Source: Parietichytrium sp. I65-24A (Eukaryota > Sar > Bigyra > Thraustochytrida > Thraustochytriidae). Taken from it: DNA of 64,000 bases. The stretch covers positions 231,692-295,691 of the forward strand of contig BLSF01000056.1 in NCBI GenBank assembly GCA_012862575.1. The letters run 5' to 3'. The position numbers and the translations under genes are program-made. Positions within the stretch are counted from its first letter, which is position 1, and the number at the start of each line of letters is the position of its first letter. The notes beneath the pieces are model-generated. The model was not told where the DNA came from. It did not search any database and saw only the letters and a program-made list of their open reading frames with translations. Below are positions 49,664 through 59,400 of the stretch, in pieces.

Positions 49664-50031
49664 CCGATCAACCCCTTCATTAACAGTAATTACCGATTAT
49701 CGACGCACTAGTGTAGTACGAAAAGCCTCGGCAACTCACTTTGGTTGCCGCGGGTACACACCTTATCTTAGGCCTGTCTAAATAGGTGGAGCGTAACGGT
49801 GAAATGAAGTGAAGGGACGCTATCTCAGAATGGAGAGGTGGAGAAGGTGTCTCGGTTTTACGATCCCATTGTTCACTCTCGCTAGCAACTTGGTGCAGTC
49901 GGATTGCACTTTGGGTTGGGCACAGATATGCACAGATAGCACAAACTTTGTGTCCAAGTCGCCGTGGAAGAGGACTTCGAAACTGACGAGTTGCTGGCTG
50001 CGAGAGAAGGGCAGTCTGGGAATCTTCGAGA
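49664..50031. other. Intergenic spacer between transposon-like element and next gene
   Basis: This 368-bp stretch should contain the promoter and leader of the gene at 50032. I see no distinctive motif in it. Confidence 0.5.
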
Positions 50032-50814
50032 ATGGCGAAGCGGACGCTGGGAGGCGACGAGGCGCTGAGCAGCCCGAGCAAGCTCTTGAAGCTGGAAACA
50101 GGGTGCCAAATGGAGGTCTTTCGCGTTTGCTTTGTCCACCAAACTGACCCGGAAAGTGGGAAAGGACAAGCAATGGTTTTCCAAGGAGGCGTGGTGGATG
50201 ATGTGCGATTTGACAGCGAGCTTTGCTGCCTTCGAGCTTGCGTTCTTGAAAACGTTGGAGCGCTCCTGGGAAATGCAGATTACTTGCCCGACTTCATCAC
50301 CGATCGGAGGAGGGTCGCAGCACTCTTCGAGCGACAGTCGATATACATAAGTCTCGAGGATATGGAGGAAGCTCTCGATTTCTTAGGAGAGGACCGTGAC
50401 TCTGCCTTGGGAGATGAATCCTCGGATGTGGACAGCGATGTGTGGACAGAGTTTTGGAGGACGACTATTCAGCTTATTGCCGGTGACGATGAGGAAATAG
50501 GGGCGACGTTCAAGTTCGGTCCTGATGACGTCAAAAACTTATCTCGAGACTCGCTCGAGATTCTGTTGGACTTTCAGGAAACCGTCTTTGGCGTCTTGTA
50601 TTCCTCGGGCCTCTTTCCAGCCGACGAGCTCCCATTGACGCCTAACCCAAACGAACACGGGGCTTTGTACAGCAAAGGCAACCCGAAATTTCTCTGCCCA
50701 CGCAGGAAACCTGCGACACATGCACCTTACACTTTCGCAACATACGCATCTTCTGAAATGATGGGGTCCCAGTCCAACTTCTTCTCTGCATCGCAAGAAA
50801 GTCCCCACAGCTGA
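50032..50814 (+). CDS. Acidic protein of unknown function
   Basis: The product has 260 residues starting with ATG (MAKRTLGGDEALSSPSK). The first 25 residues include a short basic/Ser-Pro patch (SPSKLLKLE) that could be a regulatory or nuclear-targeting segment. Residues 27-110 alternate hydrophobic and charged residues as in a compact fold (VFRVCFVHQTD, VFQGGVVDDVRFDSEL). The rest is acidic and helix-rich (LEDMEEALDFLGEDRD). No domain is recognised. In the +1 frame, immediately overlapping the 3' end and running past the stop to 50971, there is a Cys-rich stretch (YCCGCPFCGRHLM) that looks like a zinc-binding tail. The true C-terminus may therefore be joined by a small intron or a frame change. 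Confidence 0.6.
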   Translation: MAKRTLGGDEALSSPSKLLKLETGCQMEVFRVCFVHQTDPESGKGQAMVFQGGVVDDVRFDSELCCLRACVLENVGALLGNADYLPDFITDRRRVAALFERQSIYISLEDMEEALDFLGEDRDSALGDESSDVDSDVWTEFWRTTIQLIAGDDEEIGATFKFGPDDVKNLSRDSLEILLDFQETVFGVLYSSGLFPADELPLTPNPNEHGALYSKGNPKFLCPRRKPATHAPYTFATYASSEMMGSQSNFFSASQESPHS

Positions 50815-51128
50815 TGCACAGCTCCAATACTGCTGCGGTTGTCCATTCTGCGGGCGGCATTTGATGCGAATCACCGCAAGCGGTTGCAAAACCCTTCGCC
50901 GCGCTGAATCTACTGCTGCACATCAGGTATCTATTCCGCATCCGAAAACGAAAAAAACACTGCTACGCATTTGATAATAACAGCAGAGCCTTTACGATGA
51001 TAAAGACTCGTCAAGACTACTTCAAGCTCAACTTGTTCCCGCTCGTCCGATGATGAATCTCTTTCTGACTGTTCTGACCTAACCAACCAACCCCCCCCTA
51101 CCACCGAAATGGCCGGTATCTGGGTTCT

Positions 51129-51136
51129 CTATAAAT
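51129..51136 (+). promoter_or_regulatory. Possible TATA box
   Basis: CTATAAAT lies in a C/T-rich context about 490 bp upstream of the ATG at 51621. If used, the mRNA would have a leader of about 450 bases. The evidence is position and sequence only. Confidence 0.25.
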
Positions 51137-51571
51137 TCGCTCAGCTTCATCCAAGCTTTCCAAGTTCTCTCCGTTACTTCTCAGTTATTGCTTCGCGTTC
51201 TTCCTTCGTTCACGCAGCTCTCTTCCAAGGCTAGGTTGAAGTGGTGGTCTGTGGAGGACCGAACCGTACGCCATCTCAGACCTCATCCTCACCACATCTC
51301 ATCATCATCAATCTTCAATTCATTCACTCACAGTCACTCAACAATCGCACGTCAATCTTCTCCACTCAAAGTGACTCCCCGCACGCCTCCTCCTAAGATG
51401 AACTAACAATATCCACTAGCAGTCCAACCTCTTGCCTACAGTATTGTTTCGTTCTCCGCCGCGTACACTGCGTACACTGCGTATGCCAGGCAGTCCGCGA
51501 CGTGAAGACACGGACTTCCGAGGACCGGGGGGCTAGGGGGCGCCAAGTGGCGAGCAGCGGGGATAGCATAA

Positions 51572-51611
51572 TAGCAGGAGTAGCAGGAGTAGCAGGAATA
51601 GCAGGAGCAGG
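51572..51611. repeat. TAGCAGGAG nonamer array abutting start codon
   Basis: Four to five units of TAGCAGGAG/TAGCAGGAA/AGCAGGAGCAGG run up to 10 bp before the ATG of the CHY-finger gene, so the array lies in its leader. Confidence 0.85.
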
Positions 51612-51620
51612 CGGAGGGCG

Positions 51621-53948
51621 ATGGCGAGCACGGAATGGGACCAGCTGCGGCGGCGCGTGAACGGGCAACTTGGCTCCGGAGCGTTCCGGGAACTTGCGCG
51701 CGGACGCGTGGCGGAGCTGGTGCTGAATACGTCCGACCCGGATATGGACCCCGCCAGATTGCCGCTTGTGCTCGTGCGTGGGGACGACCAAACCCCGAAC
51801 GGGGCGGCCGCCGAGAAGGAGGTGCGGGGCGTGGCCTGGCGGCTGGAGATTCCCCGCGAGTACCCGGCGGCGCCTCCCAAAGCGCGTGTGCTCGCGCAGG
51901 ACGCGCTGGGAAAGTACCTGCAGCGCAAGAGCGATGACTTTTTGCGAGATAACGCTGGCGCGGAACTGCTCAGGCCTTGGGCAAAGTTCGTGGACAGGGC
52001 CATTGGCGAGTGGCGATTTGACCCGTCTTTCCAGGAGCAACAATCGCATGAGGAGTCGGAGGAGCTGGAGAAAATGGAAGATTTGGAAGAAGGGGACGAG
52101 GAGGGAACCTCCGGGGCCGAGCTAGATGTCACTGAAGAAGAAGAAGAATTAGAAGAAGAGGATGAGGAAGAAGAAGATGAAGTTGGAGAAGAAGAAGAAG
52201 AAGATGATGATGATGATGAAGGAGAAGAAGTTGCTGATGGAGGCGAGAAAGTAGAAGGTGGGGAAGAGCCTGTAGAAGACGGCGCTCAGGGGCTAGATGC
52301 TGAGGATGATGGCAGCGGTGGAGTTGGAGACTCGGCTGATCAAAAGGATGCTCCTATGGATTCTCTTGCCGAGGCACGCCACGGGGCAGAGGCTGGCCAG
52401 GATGCACTTCAAACTGACCCGCACGCTGCCCTCCAGGACGGAGCTGAGGAGCCTGTCGAGGTCGACGAGACGACACTGTGGACCCTGAGACAACAGATCA
52501 TGCTAGAAAAGGCTTTGCAGCGCTTCCCGGTCTCGATGGAGAAGCACAAACGGTGGCGGCTGATAGGCAAAGCTGTGGATGGGAAAAGCAAAAAGCAGTG
52601 CGTCGAGCGGTTCGAAAAGCTTCGAACGGAGATTAGGCGGAAAAGAGGGATCGATGCAGGCAGCACGATTCAGGAAGCAGAGCAAGTAAGCGATGCGGAG
52701 GTTTTGGATGGCCATCAGGATGTCGAGCCGCAAATGTACTTTGAGGAGGAGCCCAAGCAGGCCACGCAGCCAGCAAATGCCGTATTACAGTGGTCCACGT
52801 CCCAGCAGACTTGTCTTGATGAAGCGCTTGCAAAGTATTCTGCGGAAATGGACAAGAACGAAAGGTGGAAGGCAATCGCCAAATGTGTTCCTGGGAAGAC
52901 AAAGCGGGAGTGTGTTGATCGGTTTAAATACGTGCGGGAGCAGATTCGACAGGGTAAAGGCAGGCCCCCTACTTTTGACCATGAAATTGAAGAGGGCGAC
53001 GGAGCTGCAGCTGAAGCGGAGGAGGTCTCCCAGGAACTCCCGGAATTGAACCCTGTTGAGCGTGGCACCAAAGGAACGCTCACCGACTTGGCTCTTGCTA
53101 ACGTGGGCTGGTGTTACGCCCATGAAGTGCGGTTGCATTGTTCGTGTGAAAGTTGCGGCGTCGAGCTCTTCCCGGTAGTCGGGCACCAAAAAACCTTCAA
53201 GCAGTGGTGCACGGGGTGCTCTGCCCTTCTCGAGATTAAGTTTCACCCAGCGCTCTTGCACAGCCAGAGCCATGGGAAGATTGGTTTTTTTGATCTAGGA
53301 AACACCTACGTGGTTGACTTGGTGGAATGCTCCTTTCGATTAGGATGCTTCGAGTGCAGCGCGGTGTCACCAACCGGGATGGTGAAGCGCGCTTCCCCGT
53401 TCGAGACAAACTGCCGCAGTTGTCATGTCAAGCTGAGAGTTGCCTACAGTGGTTGGGTCAGCGAAGCCGTCGGCGGCGACGAGTTGGGGTACAAAGTCTA
53501 CAACTCAAAGTCTGCTGCGCACAGAACGGGTGCCAAGAAGATTCGGGATCCGGCAATTGTGCCTGGCAAACCTCTTCCCGACGAGGGAACCTGCAAGCAC
53601 TACAGGAAAAGTCATCGCTGGCTGCGGTTTCCTTGCTGTGGGGTCGCTTATCCGTGTGATGTTTGCCATGATGAGAAGGCAAATTGCCAAGAGACTAAGA
53701 TGGCCACTTTGCAAATTTGTGGGTTCTGCGCGCATGAGCAGGCATTCTCCAATACGAAGCCATGTAACAAGTGCGGCAAGACTATCGGCGTGGCGAAAGG
53801 CACCCGGCATTGGGAGGGCGGCAAAGGGTGTCGAAATAAATCAATGATGAGTTCCAAAGACTCCCGCAAGTTTAGTAACTCGCGTCTGAAAACCCATTCC
53901 AAAAAGTCGCAGCGGGTTGGGCCAAAGGGTGGTCCCTCTCCATCTTGA
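51621..53948 (+). CDS. RWD-like / double SANT / CHY zinc-finger protein
   Basis: The product has 775 residues starting at an ATG. The N-terminal 135 residues look RWD/UBC-like (WRLEIPREYPAAPPKARV, the Y-P-x-x-P turn, then a helix WAKFVDRAIGEW). An acidic stretch follows (about 140-255). Two SANT/Myb-like domains follow (281-340 and 389-448), both with W...K...RW..IGKAV/IAKCVPGKTK..CV.RF...R, close to the pair at the end of ZRF1/DNAJC2 proteins. A Cys-rich block (about 495-605, several C-x-x-C) precedes a CHY zinc finger (655-735) with CKHYRKSHRWLRFPCC, YPCDVCHDE, ICGFCAHEQ and CNKC. The tail HWEGGKGCRNK...SRKFSN is typical of fungal CHY proteins. CHY fingers bind zinc and occur in ubiquitin and redox proteins; SANT domains bind DNA or histones. 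A chromatin or quality-control role is inference. Confidence 0.85.
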   Translation: MASTEWDQLRRRVNGQLGSGAFRELARGRVAELVLNTSDPDMDPARLPLVLVRGDDQTPNGAAAEKEVRGVAWRLEIPREYPAAPPKARVLAQDALGKYLQRKSDDFLRDNAGAELLRPWAKFVDRAIGEWRFDPSFQEQQSHEESEELEKMEDLEEGDEEGTSGAELDVTEEEEELEEEDEEEEDEVGEEEEEDDDDDEGEEVADGGEKVEGGEEPVEDGAQGLDAEDDGSGGVGDSADQKDAPMDSLAEARHGAEAGQDALQTDPHAALQDGAEEPVEVDETTLWTLRQQIMLEKALQRFPVSMEKHKRWRLIGKAVDGKSKKQCVERFEKLRTEIRRKRGIDAGSTIQEAEQVSDAEVLDGHQDVEPQMYFEEEPKQATQPANAVLQWSTSQQTCLDEALAKYSAEMDKNERWKAIAKCVPGKTKRECVDRFKYVREQIRQGKGRPPTFDHEIEEGDGAAAEAEEVSQELPELNPVERGTKGTLTDLALANVGWCYAHEVRLHCSCESCGVELFPVVGHQKTFKQWCTGCSALLEIKFHPALLHSQSHGKIGFFDLGNTYVVDLVECSFRLGCFECSAVSPTGMVKRASPFETNCRSCHVKLRVAYSGWVSEAVGGDELGYKVYNSKSAAHRTGAKKIRDPAIVPGKPLPDEGTCKHYRKSHRWLRFPCCGVAYPCDVCHDEKANCQETKMATLQICGFCAHEQAFSNTKPCNKCGKTIGVAKGTRHWEGGKGCRNKSMMSSKDSRKFSNSRLKTHSKKSQRVGPKGGPSPS

Positions 53949-54057
53949 ACGATTCCACTGAACACGTCCTGAAGAGCCAAGCGCAACCTTCACGCAACCT
54001 ACAAGATTTATTAATTAATGAAAACAAAACTAAACTCATGAAGATTCATGAAGCAAC

Positions 54058-54438
54058 TCAACCTTCTTCGACTCCTTCGGCTTGACAGGAGTGTGCTGAC
54101 AGCAACTGCACCATCCGCTGGCAGAACTTGTGTGCTCCGACTCTTTCTTTCATTTCAACTTTCCATCTTCGTACATGGCCAACATCACTGTCACAGTCAA
54201 TCAAACGAAAGGATTCACTGAACTCTTCGTAATTTCGTCTGGCTCTTTTCGTAGGAGCGCCACCATAGTCACGATAGGAATCACTGCATAGGATTACCTC
54301 CTCCCCCTCCAACCTTCTCCTCTCAACCTCCTCCTTGTGACTTACCGGTATGACTGTTGTTAAGGTTTTTAGCAAATGTGACGTTACAGGTACACTAGCG
54401 AACACTACCTGCTGGAGCCAGCGGTGAAAGTCGGTCAT
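54058..54438 (-). CDS. Possible small gene of unknown function
   Basis: A 126-residue frame starts with ATG at 54438 and converges with the CHY-finger gene (109 bp between stops). Composition is protein-like: charged helices (HKEEVERRRLEGEEV), a basic patch (TKRARRNYEEF) and VRRWKVEMKERVG. No domain is recognised. Nothing overlaps it and no better frame exists, so a real gene is plausible. Confidence 0.4.
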   Translation of the reverse strand: MTDFHRWLQQVVFASVPVTSHLLKTLTTVIPVSHKEEVERRRLEGEEVILCSDSYRDYGGAPTKRARRNYEEFSESFRLIDCDSDVGHVRRWKVEMKERVGAHKFCQRMVQLLSAHSCQAEGVEEG

Positions 54439-55060
54439 ACTTAGTCGCTGTTAGTGGGGCTCCTACCGAAAACCATGATTTGGATTGCACACCCAGTGGG
54501 ATGAAATAGGACACAGTTAGTTAAACCACTAGCGATAAAGATGGCCACCCTCCTCACCCTTCTTACTAACCTGCTACACCCATTCGCTATACCAAGCCGT
54601 ACACTCTGCACGAGTTGACCAGTACAGTACTCTACCCTGGCTCGCTATGCTAATAATTAAGTCCTCTAACAGCGAAATAGCGCATTAGTACAGTACGGTA
54701 GAGCCCACGCTGCTAATGATAAGCCTTGAGAGGTATGGGTACTATCAATACTGATTACTGACTACTGGGTACCAGTGACATTAGTGAGGTGACAGTGTGA
54801 GTGGGCGAAAGCCAAGAAAAAGCTAGAGTTAGTAGACAACGTAAAACTTCGAGTAGCCCTTTTGTTTTGATTGGGATCAAAAAGGGAGCAGCGAAAGTCA
54901 CATAAAGTTACGTCACAGTCCAACAAAAGCGAATCGAAAGTAAGTTATCGAAAGTGTCAAAAGTATCGAAAGGTTGGGCGTTTACAGAATTCAGACGTTC
55001 CGGGTTTCGAGTTAGTTTGGAGTGGAGAAGGGCTGGTGGGCTGAGGGAGCGCGTTGAAAG
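54439..55060. other. Intergenic region with GTAC palindromes and TCGAAAG repeats
   Basis: TACAGTAC-type motifs occur near 54622-54630 and 54689-54698, and GGGTACCAGT near 54766. Three copies of ATCGAAAG (54933-54975) lie about 90-130 bp before the arrestin ATG. No gene is seen. Confidence 0.6.
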
Positions 55061-56146
55061 ATGGGCAAGATAAACCACCTGACCACGGCGCTGGACAAGG
55101 CGTATTACCTGCCCGGAGAGAAGGTGACTGGAACGGTGTTCGTGGACGTGGGCGCGCAAGTGGCGCTGGAGAACGTGTGGCTCAAGGTGAAAGGCAAGCA
55201 GAAGGTGGAGTGGACGGACGAATGGGATGAGACTATTTGGGAAGACCACGAAGAGGGCCGGCGAATGGTGGGCAAGGAGACCAAGGAAGAGGAATATGAC
55301 GACAAGGAAGGCTTCTTCAAACTTAAAATCATGCTACAGACGGACACGCCCTATTTAGCGCCTGGCAAATACGCCTTCCCATTTGCGTTCGACCTCCCTA
55401 CCCACGGAAAGAAGGGCAGCCCGCTCCCCGGGTCTTTCGAGCTGAAAGAGAAAAAGGAAAAGTGGGGTTTCAACTGGTGGGGCCCGCGCGGCAAAGTCAA
55501 GCACCTGAAGGCCAAGATTGAATACTCCATCAAGACCAAGGTCGATTTGGCGGACAGCAAGGATGTTGAGGTGAAGCAAAACTTCATAGTGTATGCTCGG
55601 CCGCCAGAGTCAATCGAGCCAGCGTCCGCCTCCAAAGAGGCGAATGTGATGTTTCTGTGCTGCATTAACAAAGGCAGCATCAGCATGAATGGGTATTTGG
55701 AGAAAAATGTGTATTACGAAGGTGAGAAGGCGCGGGCCGTGCTTGACGTTACCAACAATTCGACCATGGACATCACTGCAATGATCGAGTTCAACACAAA
55801 CGTGCATCTCATCGCTGATCGAAAGCGTATCACGAGGCATACCGAGCGCAACCTCGGTCGCTTTGAAACCGTGGCTCCTGGGGAGACCAAGAAGGTGTTT
55901 ATGGAATTTGAGATTCCAGACTCTCTACCGGTCACCAAGGGCAAAGGCCTCGAGTGCAGTCACGTACTTGACATCGTCAGTGAGATTTCTTGGGCGCCGG
56001 ACATCGAACTCCACTTTCCGGTGCACATTCTCGAACGTCCGATTGACCCCAGCGAGTGGATCCAGAACATTGGGCCTACCGATCAATACACCGTCGCCGG
56101 AGCTTGTACTGTAGAGGAAATGGAACTCAAACCCGGTTACGCTTGA
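55061..56146 (+). CDS. Alpha-arrestin (arrestin-domain protein)
   Basis: The product has 361 residues starting at an ATG (MGKINHLTTALDKAYYLPGE). It is two beta-sandwich arrestin domains: the N-domain (about 1-185) with KAYYLPGEKVTGTVFVDV and the core Y-L-A-P-G-K-Y-A-F-P-F-A-F-DLP turn, and the C-domain (about 195-345) with CCINKGSISMNGYLEKNVYYEGEK and an APGETKKVFMEFEIPDSLP segment. These are diagnostic positions of the arrestin N and C domains. Alpha-arrestins act as adaptors for ubiquitin ligation and endocytic sorting of membrane transporters or receptors. No PPxY motif is visible, so ligase recruitment would need another contact. The protein ends shortly after the C-domain, without a long tail. 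It is convergent with the giant IQ gene (281 bp between stops). Confidence 0.92.
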   Translation: MGKINHLTTALDKAYYLPGEKVTGTVFVDVGAQVALENVWLKVKGKQKVEWTDEWDETIWEDHEEGRRMVGKETKEEEYDDKEGFFKLKIMLQTDTPYLAPGKYAFPFAFDLPTHGKKGSPLPGSFELKEKKEKWGFNWWGPRGKVKHLKAKIEYSIKTKVDLADSKDVEVKQNFIVYARPPESIEPASASKEANVMFLCCINKGSISMNGYLEKNVYYEGEKARAVLDVTNNSTMDITAMIEFNTNVHLIADRKRITRHTERNLGRFETVAPGETKKVFMEFEIPDSLPVTKGKGLECSHVLDIVSEISWAPDIELHFPVHILERPIDPSEWIQNIGPTDQYTVAGACTVEEMELKPGYA

Positions 56147-56427
56147 AAACAGTAATACGGCGAACATCTATTTGGTTGAATATGAACATACGACTTGCAA
56201 CCCCTCCATACAAGTAGACCTATTCTCATCGTTACATGTTCAGAATGAAATGAAAGGTAATAACAGCATTAAAGAACATGTTTTACATTCACAGTGGAGT
56301 GCTTCTTTCCTCGGCTCGAAGAGGAAGCAAAGGTTACAGAAAGAGACAAGTCCATTCACACCAACGCATATGCACTGCAAAACCGTAGACACAATCGCCG
56401 CCCTTGAAGTGCATGGTCAGGTCACCT

Positions 56428-59400
56428 TTACAAGCCTCTACCTTGTTTTGTGACCTGGTTTGGGAGATCTTTGCTCTTGTGGCTTCGGCGGTGACCCTTT
56501 TGATGCAAAGAGACAAAGCAAGCCTGGCAATACACGTCATCACACTCTTCGCAAGTGACTGTCGCCACCTCGCGCTCGCACTCCACGCATGAGAGTGCCG
56601 TCGCCTTGTAGGATATCCACTCGTGTTCCTTGCGTTTTCCGCGATTATGAAACCTGCGAAAGCAAGCGAGGCAATAGAAGTCGCCGCAGTCGATACATTT
56701 TCGCGAGCCAGCTGCTTGGCATTGCCCGCAGAGCAGCGAGGATGGGGCATCGCTGGTTGCTTGCGCGGCTCGAACGACTTCAAAAGTGTGTCTTGCGTAC
56801 TCCTGGCCGCCAAAGTCGTGAACTTGTGAAAAGCACTGGAAGCAGAATTCCCGACAGATGCCGTTTTTGTTGATGCATTGCAGACATCGTCGAACAGCCT
56901 CTTCAGTCTTGCAGATGAAACACAATCCCTCTGGAACTGGCTCATCGTCTGGATGGGGAGGCCACCAACCGTAGGGCTTGTAAGGTTCCTGTGGGGCCTC
57001 CCACTGGGAAGTCTGCGTGAGGTTGTTGAAGTAATAAAAGCTTTGCTCCGACGAGTCAAAGAGTTCTTCCCAGTGGGAATGGAACTGATAATATCTCATA
57101 TTGAGTGTTTGCCTTGCAAAATACTTTCGCCATGCGCATTGCATAACGAGCACCTTGCTTCTGTACCATGCTGCTGCTTTTCGCCATTGCTGCAAATTGT
57201 AATAGTCACGAAATTTGCGCTGAATTCTCCCTGCCATCCGAATCCACGTGAGCACTAGACTGAGAGCCTCACGTACCTTATATGCCGCTGCCTCTGCACG
57301 CGGCCATTTCCGCTTGCAGTGCCATGGCCCGGGTTGAAGCTCGACCGGCTCCTCGCTCATGAGGATTGGCTCGTGATCCATCTCTCGTTGGAGTAGTATG
57401 GCTTGCGCTTGCGCGACTTCGCGACCAAGAATATTACACAGCTTGTCTAATTTCATGTTTGCTGCAATCACCATAACGCGCCGCACGGCACCGACAAGAA
57501 GGTAAAACGCGTCTTCCACGTCTTTAACAGAGCTGCAAGTGGGAATGTTGAACACTTCTTCTTGCAGCTGCACTGTTGCCAATGACGGTTTACCTTTGTA
57601 CTTTTCCAGATGCTGTACAAGCTGCCGCATTGTAATAGGGGTATCTGAGAGGTCTGTCGCCTGCTCTGCAAATTTGAACGCTCTAGCCCCTTGATTCGGG
57701 TAGTATGTGGAAAACAGTTCCTTCGCGGGATCCCCTGTGCGAAGAATGCTGAGAAGAGTATCTCCGCCTTCCTCCTCGGCCTTCGTCTGGTACGCCATAA
57801 CTTGCGCTATCGCAGAAGCCTCGCTAATGGAGAACCGTTTTTTAAGGACTTTCTCAGACCATGGCAAATCTACTCTTTCATTCACCACTGCCGAAAAGGC
57901 TTTTCCCAGAGCCACGCTTTGATTTCCATGCGAGGCGAGGGTGTCTTTGATAATATGATAAAGCCCTCGGCGCGCAAACCACATTCGAACGGAAACTCCT
58001 TCCTCTTTGGCTGCCGGTGTATCTCTTCGCACATAACCATACCAGGCCTTGGACGCTGCTTTCTGAACAGCGTTTTCTACCAAGTCCATTAGACTTTCGT
58101 TGCGCAGTGCTCGAATAAAGTTTTGCCTGCCCCTCCACCCACGGTACACGCGTTGAATATTCCTACATGCAAGCTCGTCTTTCCACTGATACTCTGGTCG
58201 TTCCCAAACTGACTCCCCAGAGAGCGTAGACACAAAGAACCGCCTCCCATATCCGTCCTTATGCTCCTCCCATCCATACGGCATGTCGCAAAACGTATAA
58301 GCGCTCGTTAGCCGAACGCCGACAAACATGCTCGCGATTTTGGAGCGCAAAGCCAGCTCTACTCGTTCGGTTTCCGCAATGTCAAGCGCAAGCTTTTCTG
58401 CACTCTTCGCCATGGCCTCCAGGCGATACCTGTTACGTACCGTAAAACCTCGCAACACTCGCTGGATCAACGTCGAGGCTCGAGTCTGAGTCTTGCAACG
58501 AACTTTGATGTCATACGAGCTCATTTGCTCGGAGGGGGCCAGGTAGAGATATACAAAGTCGAGATTTTGTTTTCCGAAGGATATTCGCTCTAGCTCGCTT
58601 GAACGCTCATCTTCCGCACTCATTTCCGTGCGCTCCCTCTCGAGGTCTGGGCTTGTCCGTTCTTCTTTCTCCATAAAGTGCTGCTCCAAGCAATTCGTCG
58701 CTTGAAACTTGGCCATAGTAATCCGGTTTTCATAAAATGCGTGCCTGGACAAGACAACTTTGCGATTTGCTGTTGCTTCAAAAGCGGTTGGCGAGCTTTC
58801 GTCAGGTTCCATGACCTCATACTCCTCATCTCCTTTGATCTGGACATCCTCATCTCCTGCATCCTGACTGCCATCGTACTCCAATTTGTAAACAAGCTTC
58901 CATCTGTGCTGCTCTTGGTCAGCTGACGCAACGTAATTTTGCCCAAGCTCTTTACCTGTTCTCACGAAGCGAAACCACCGGTCTCCGTCCAGTCTTCCGC
59001 GAGCCTTTTTGGCCGCTGCAATCTCGAGGATGCGAAGGACCTCTTGGTGTTTTGCTTGCAGGTTCAGCTTTTTCATCACAACATCTTGCAGTGTCTTCCA
59101 ATTACAATTGTGTGCATCATGGAAAGTCTGGTTTCCGCACCCTTTCCAATTTTTTCTCCACGACGGCGTGAAAGCAAGCTTATATGCCTCTTCCGCAATA
59201 CCATACGAGTCGGTGGAGACGTCGATTGGGTTGATTGCGTCCTCGCCAGATGCTTCGGTTCCACAGAGAAGGTCCAGATTAATCCTGAACGTAACAAGGT
59301 TTCGTCTATCAGCCGCAGCGGCTTCCCACTTCATCTGCTCTCGCAATTCGAGAATCAAATTTGCATTCTCGTGTTCCAGCTTTGCTCGAGACAACTTTGC

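Larger units (their letters stand above)
50815..51620. other. Intergenic region, promoter side of the CHY-finger gene
   Basis: Apart from the possible +1-frame tail of the upstream gene (to about 50971), this is pyrimidine- and CATC-rich DNA with a TATA-like element at 51129 and a tandem array just before the next ATG. No other gene is seen. Confidence 0.6.
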
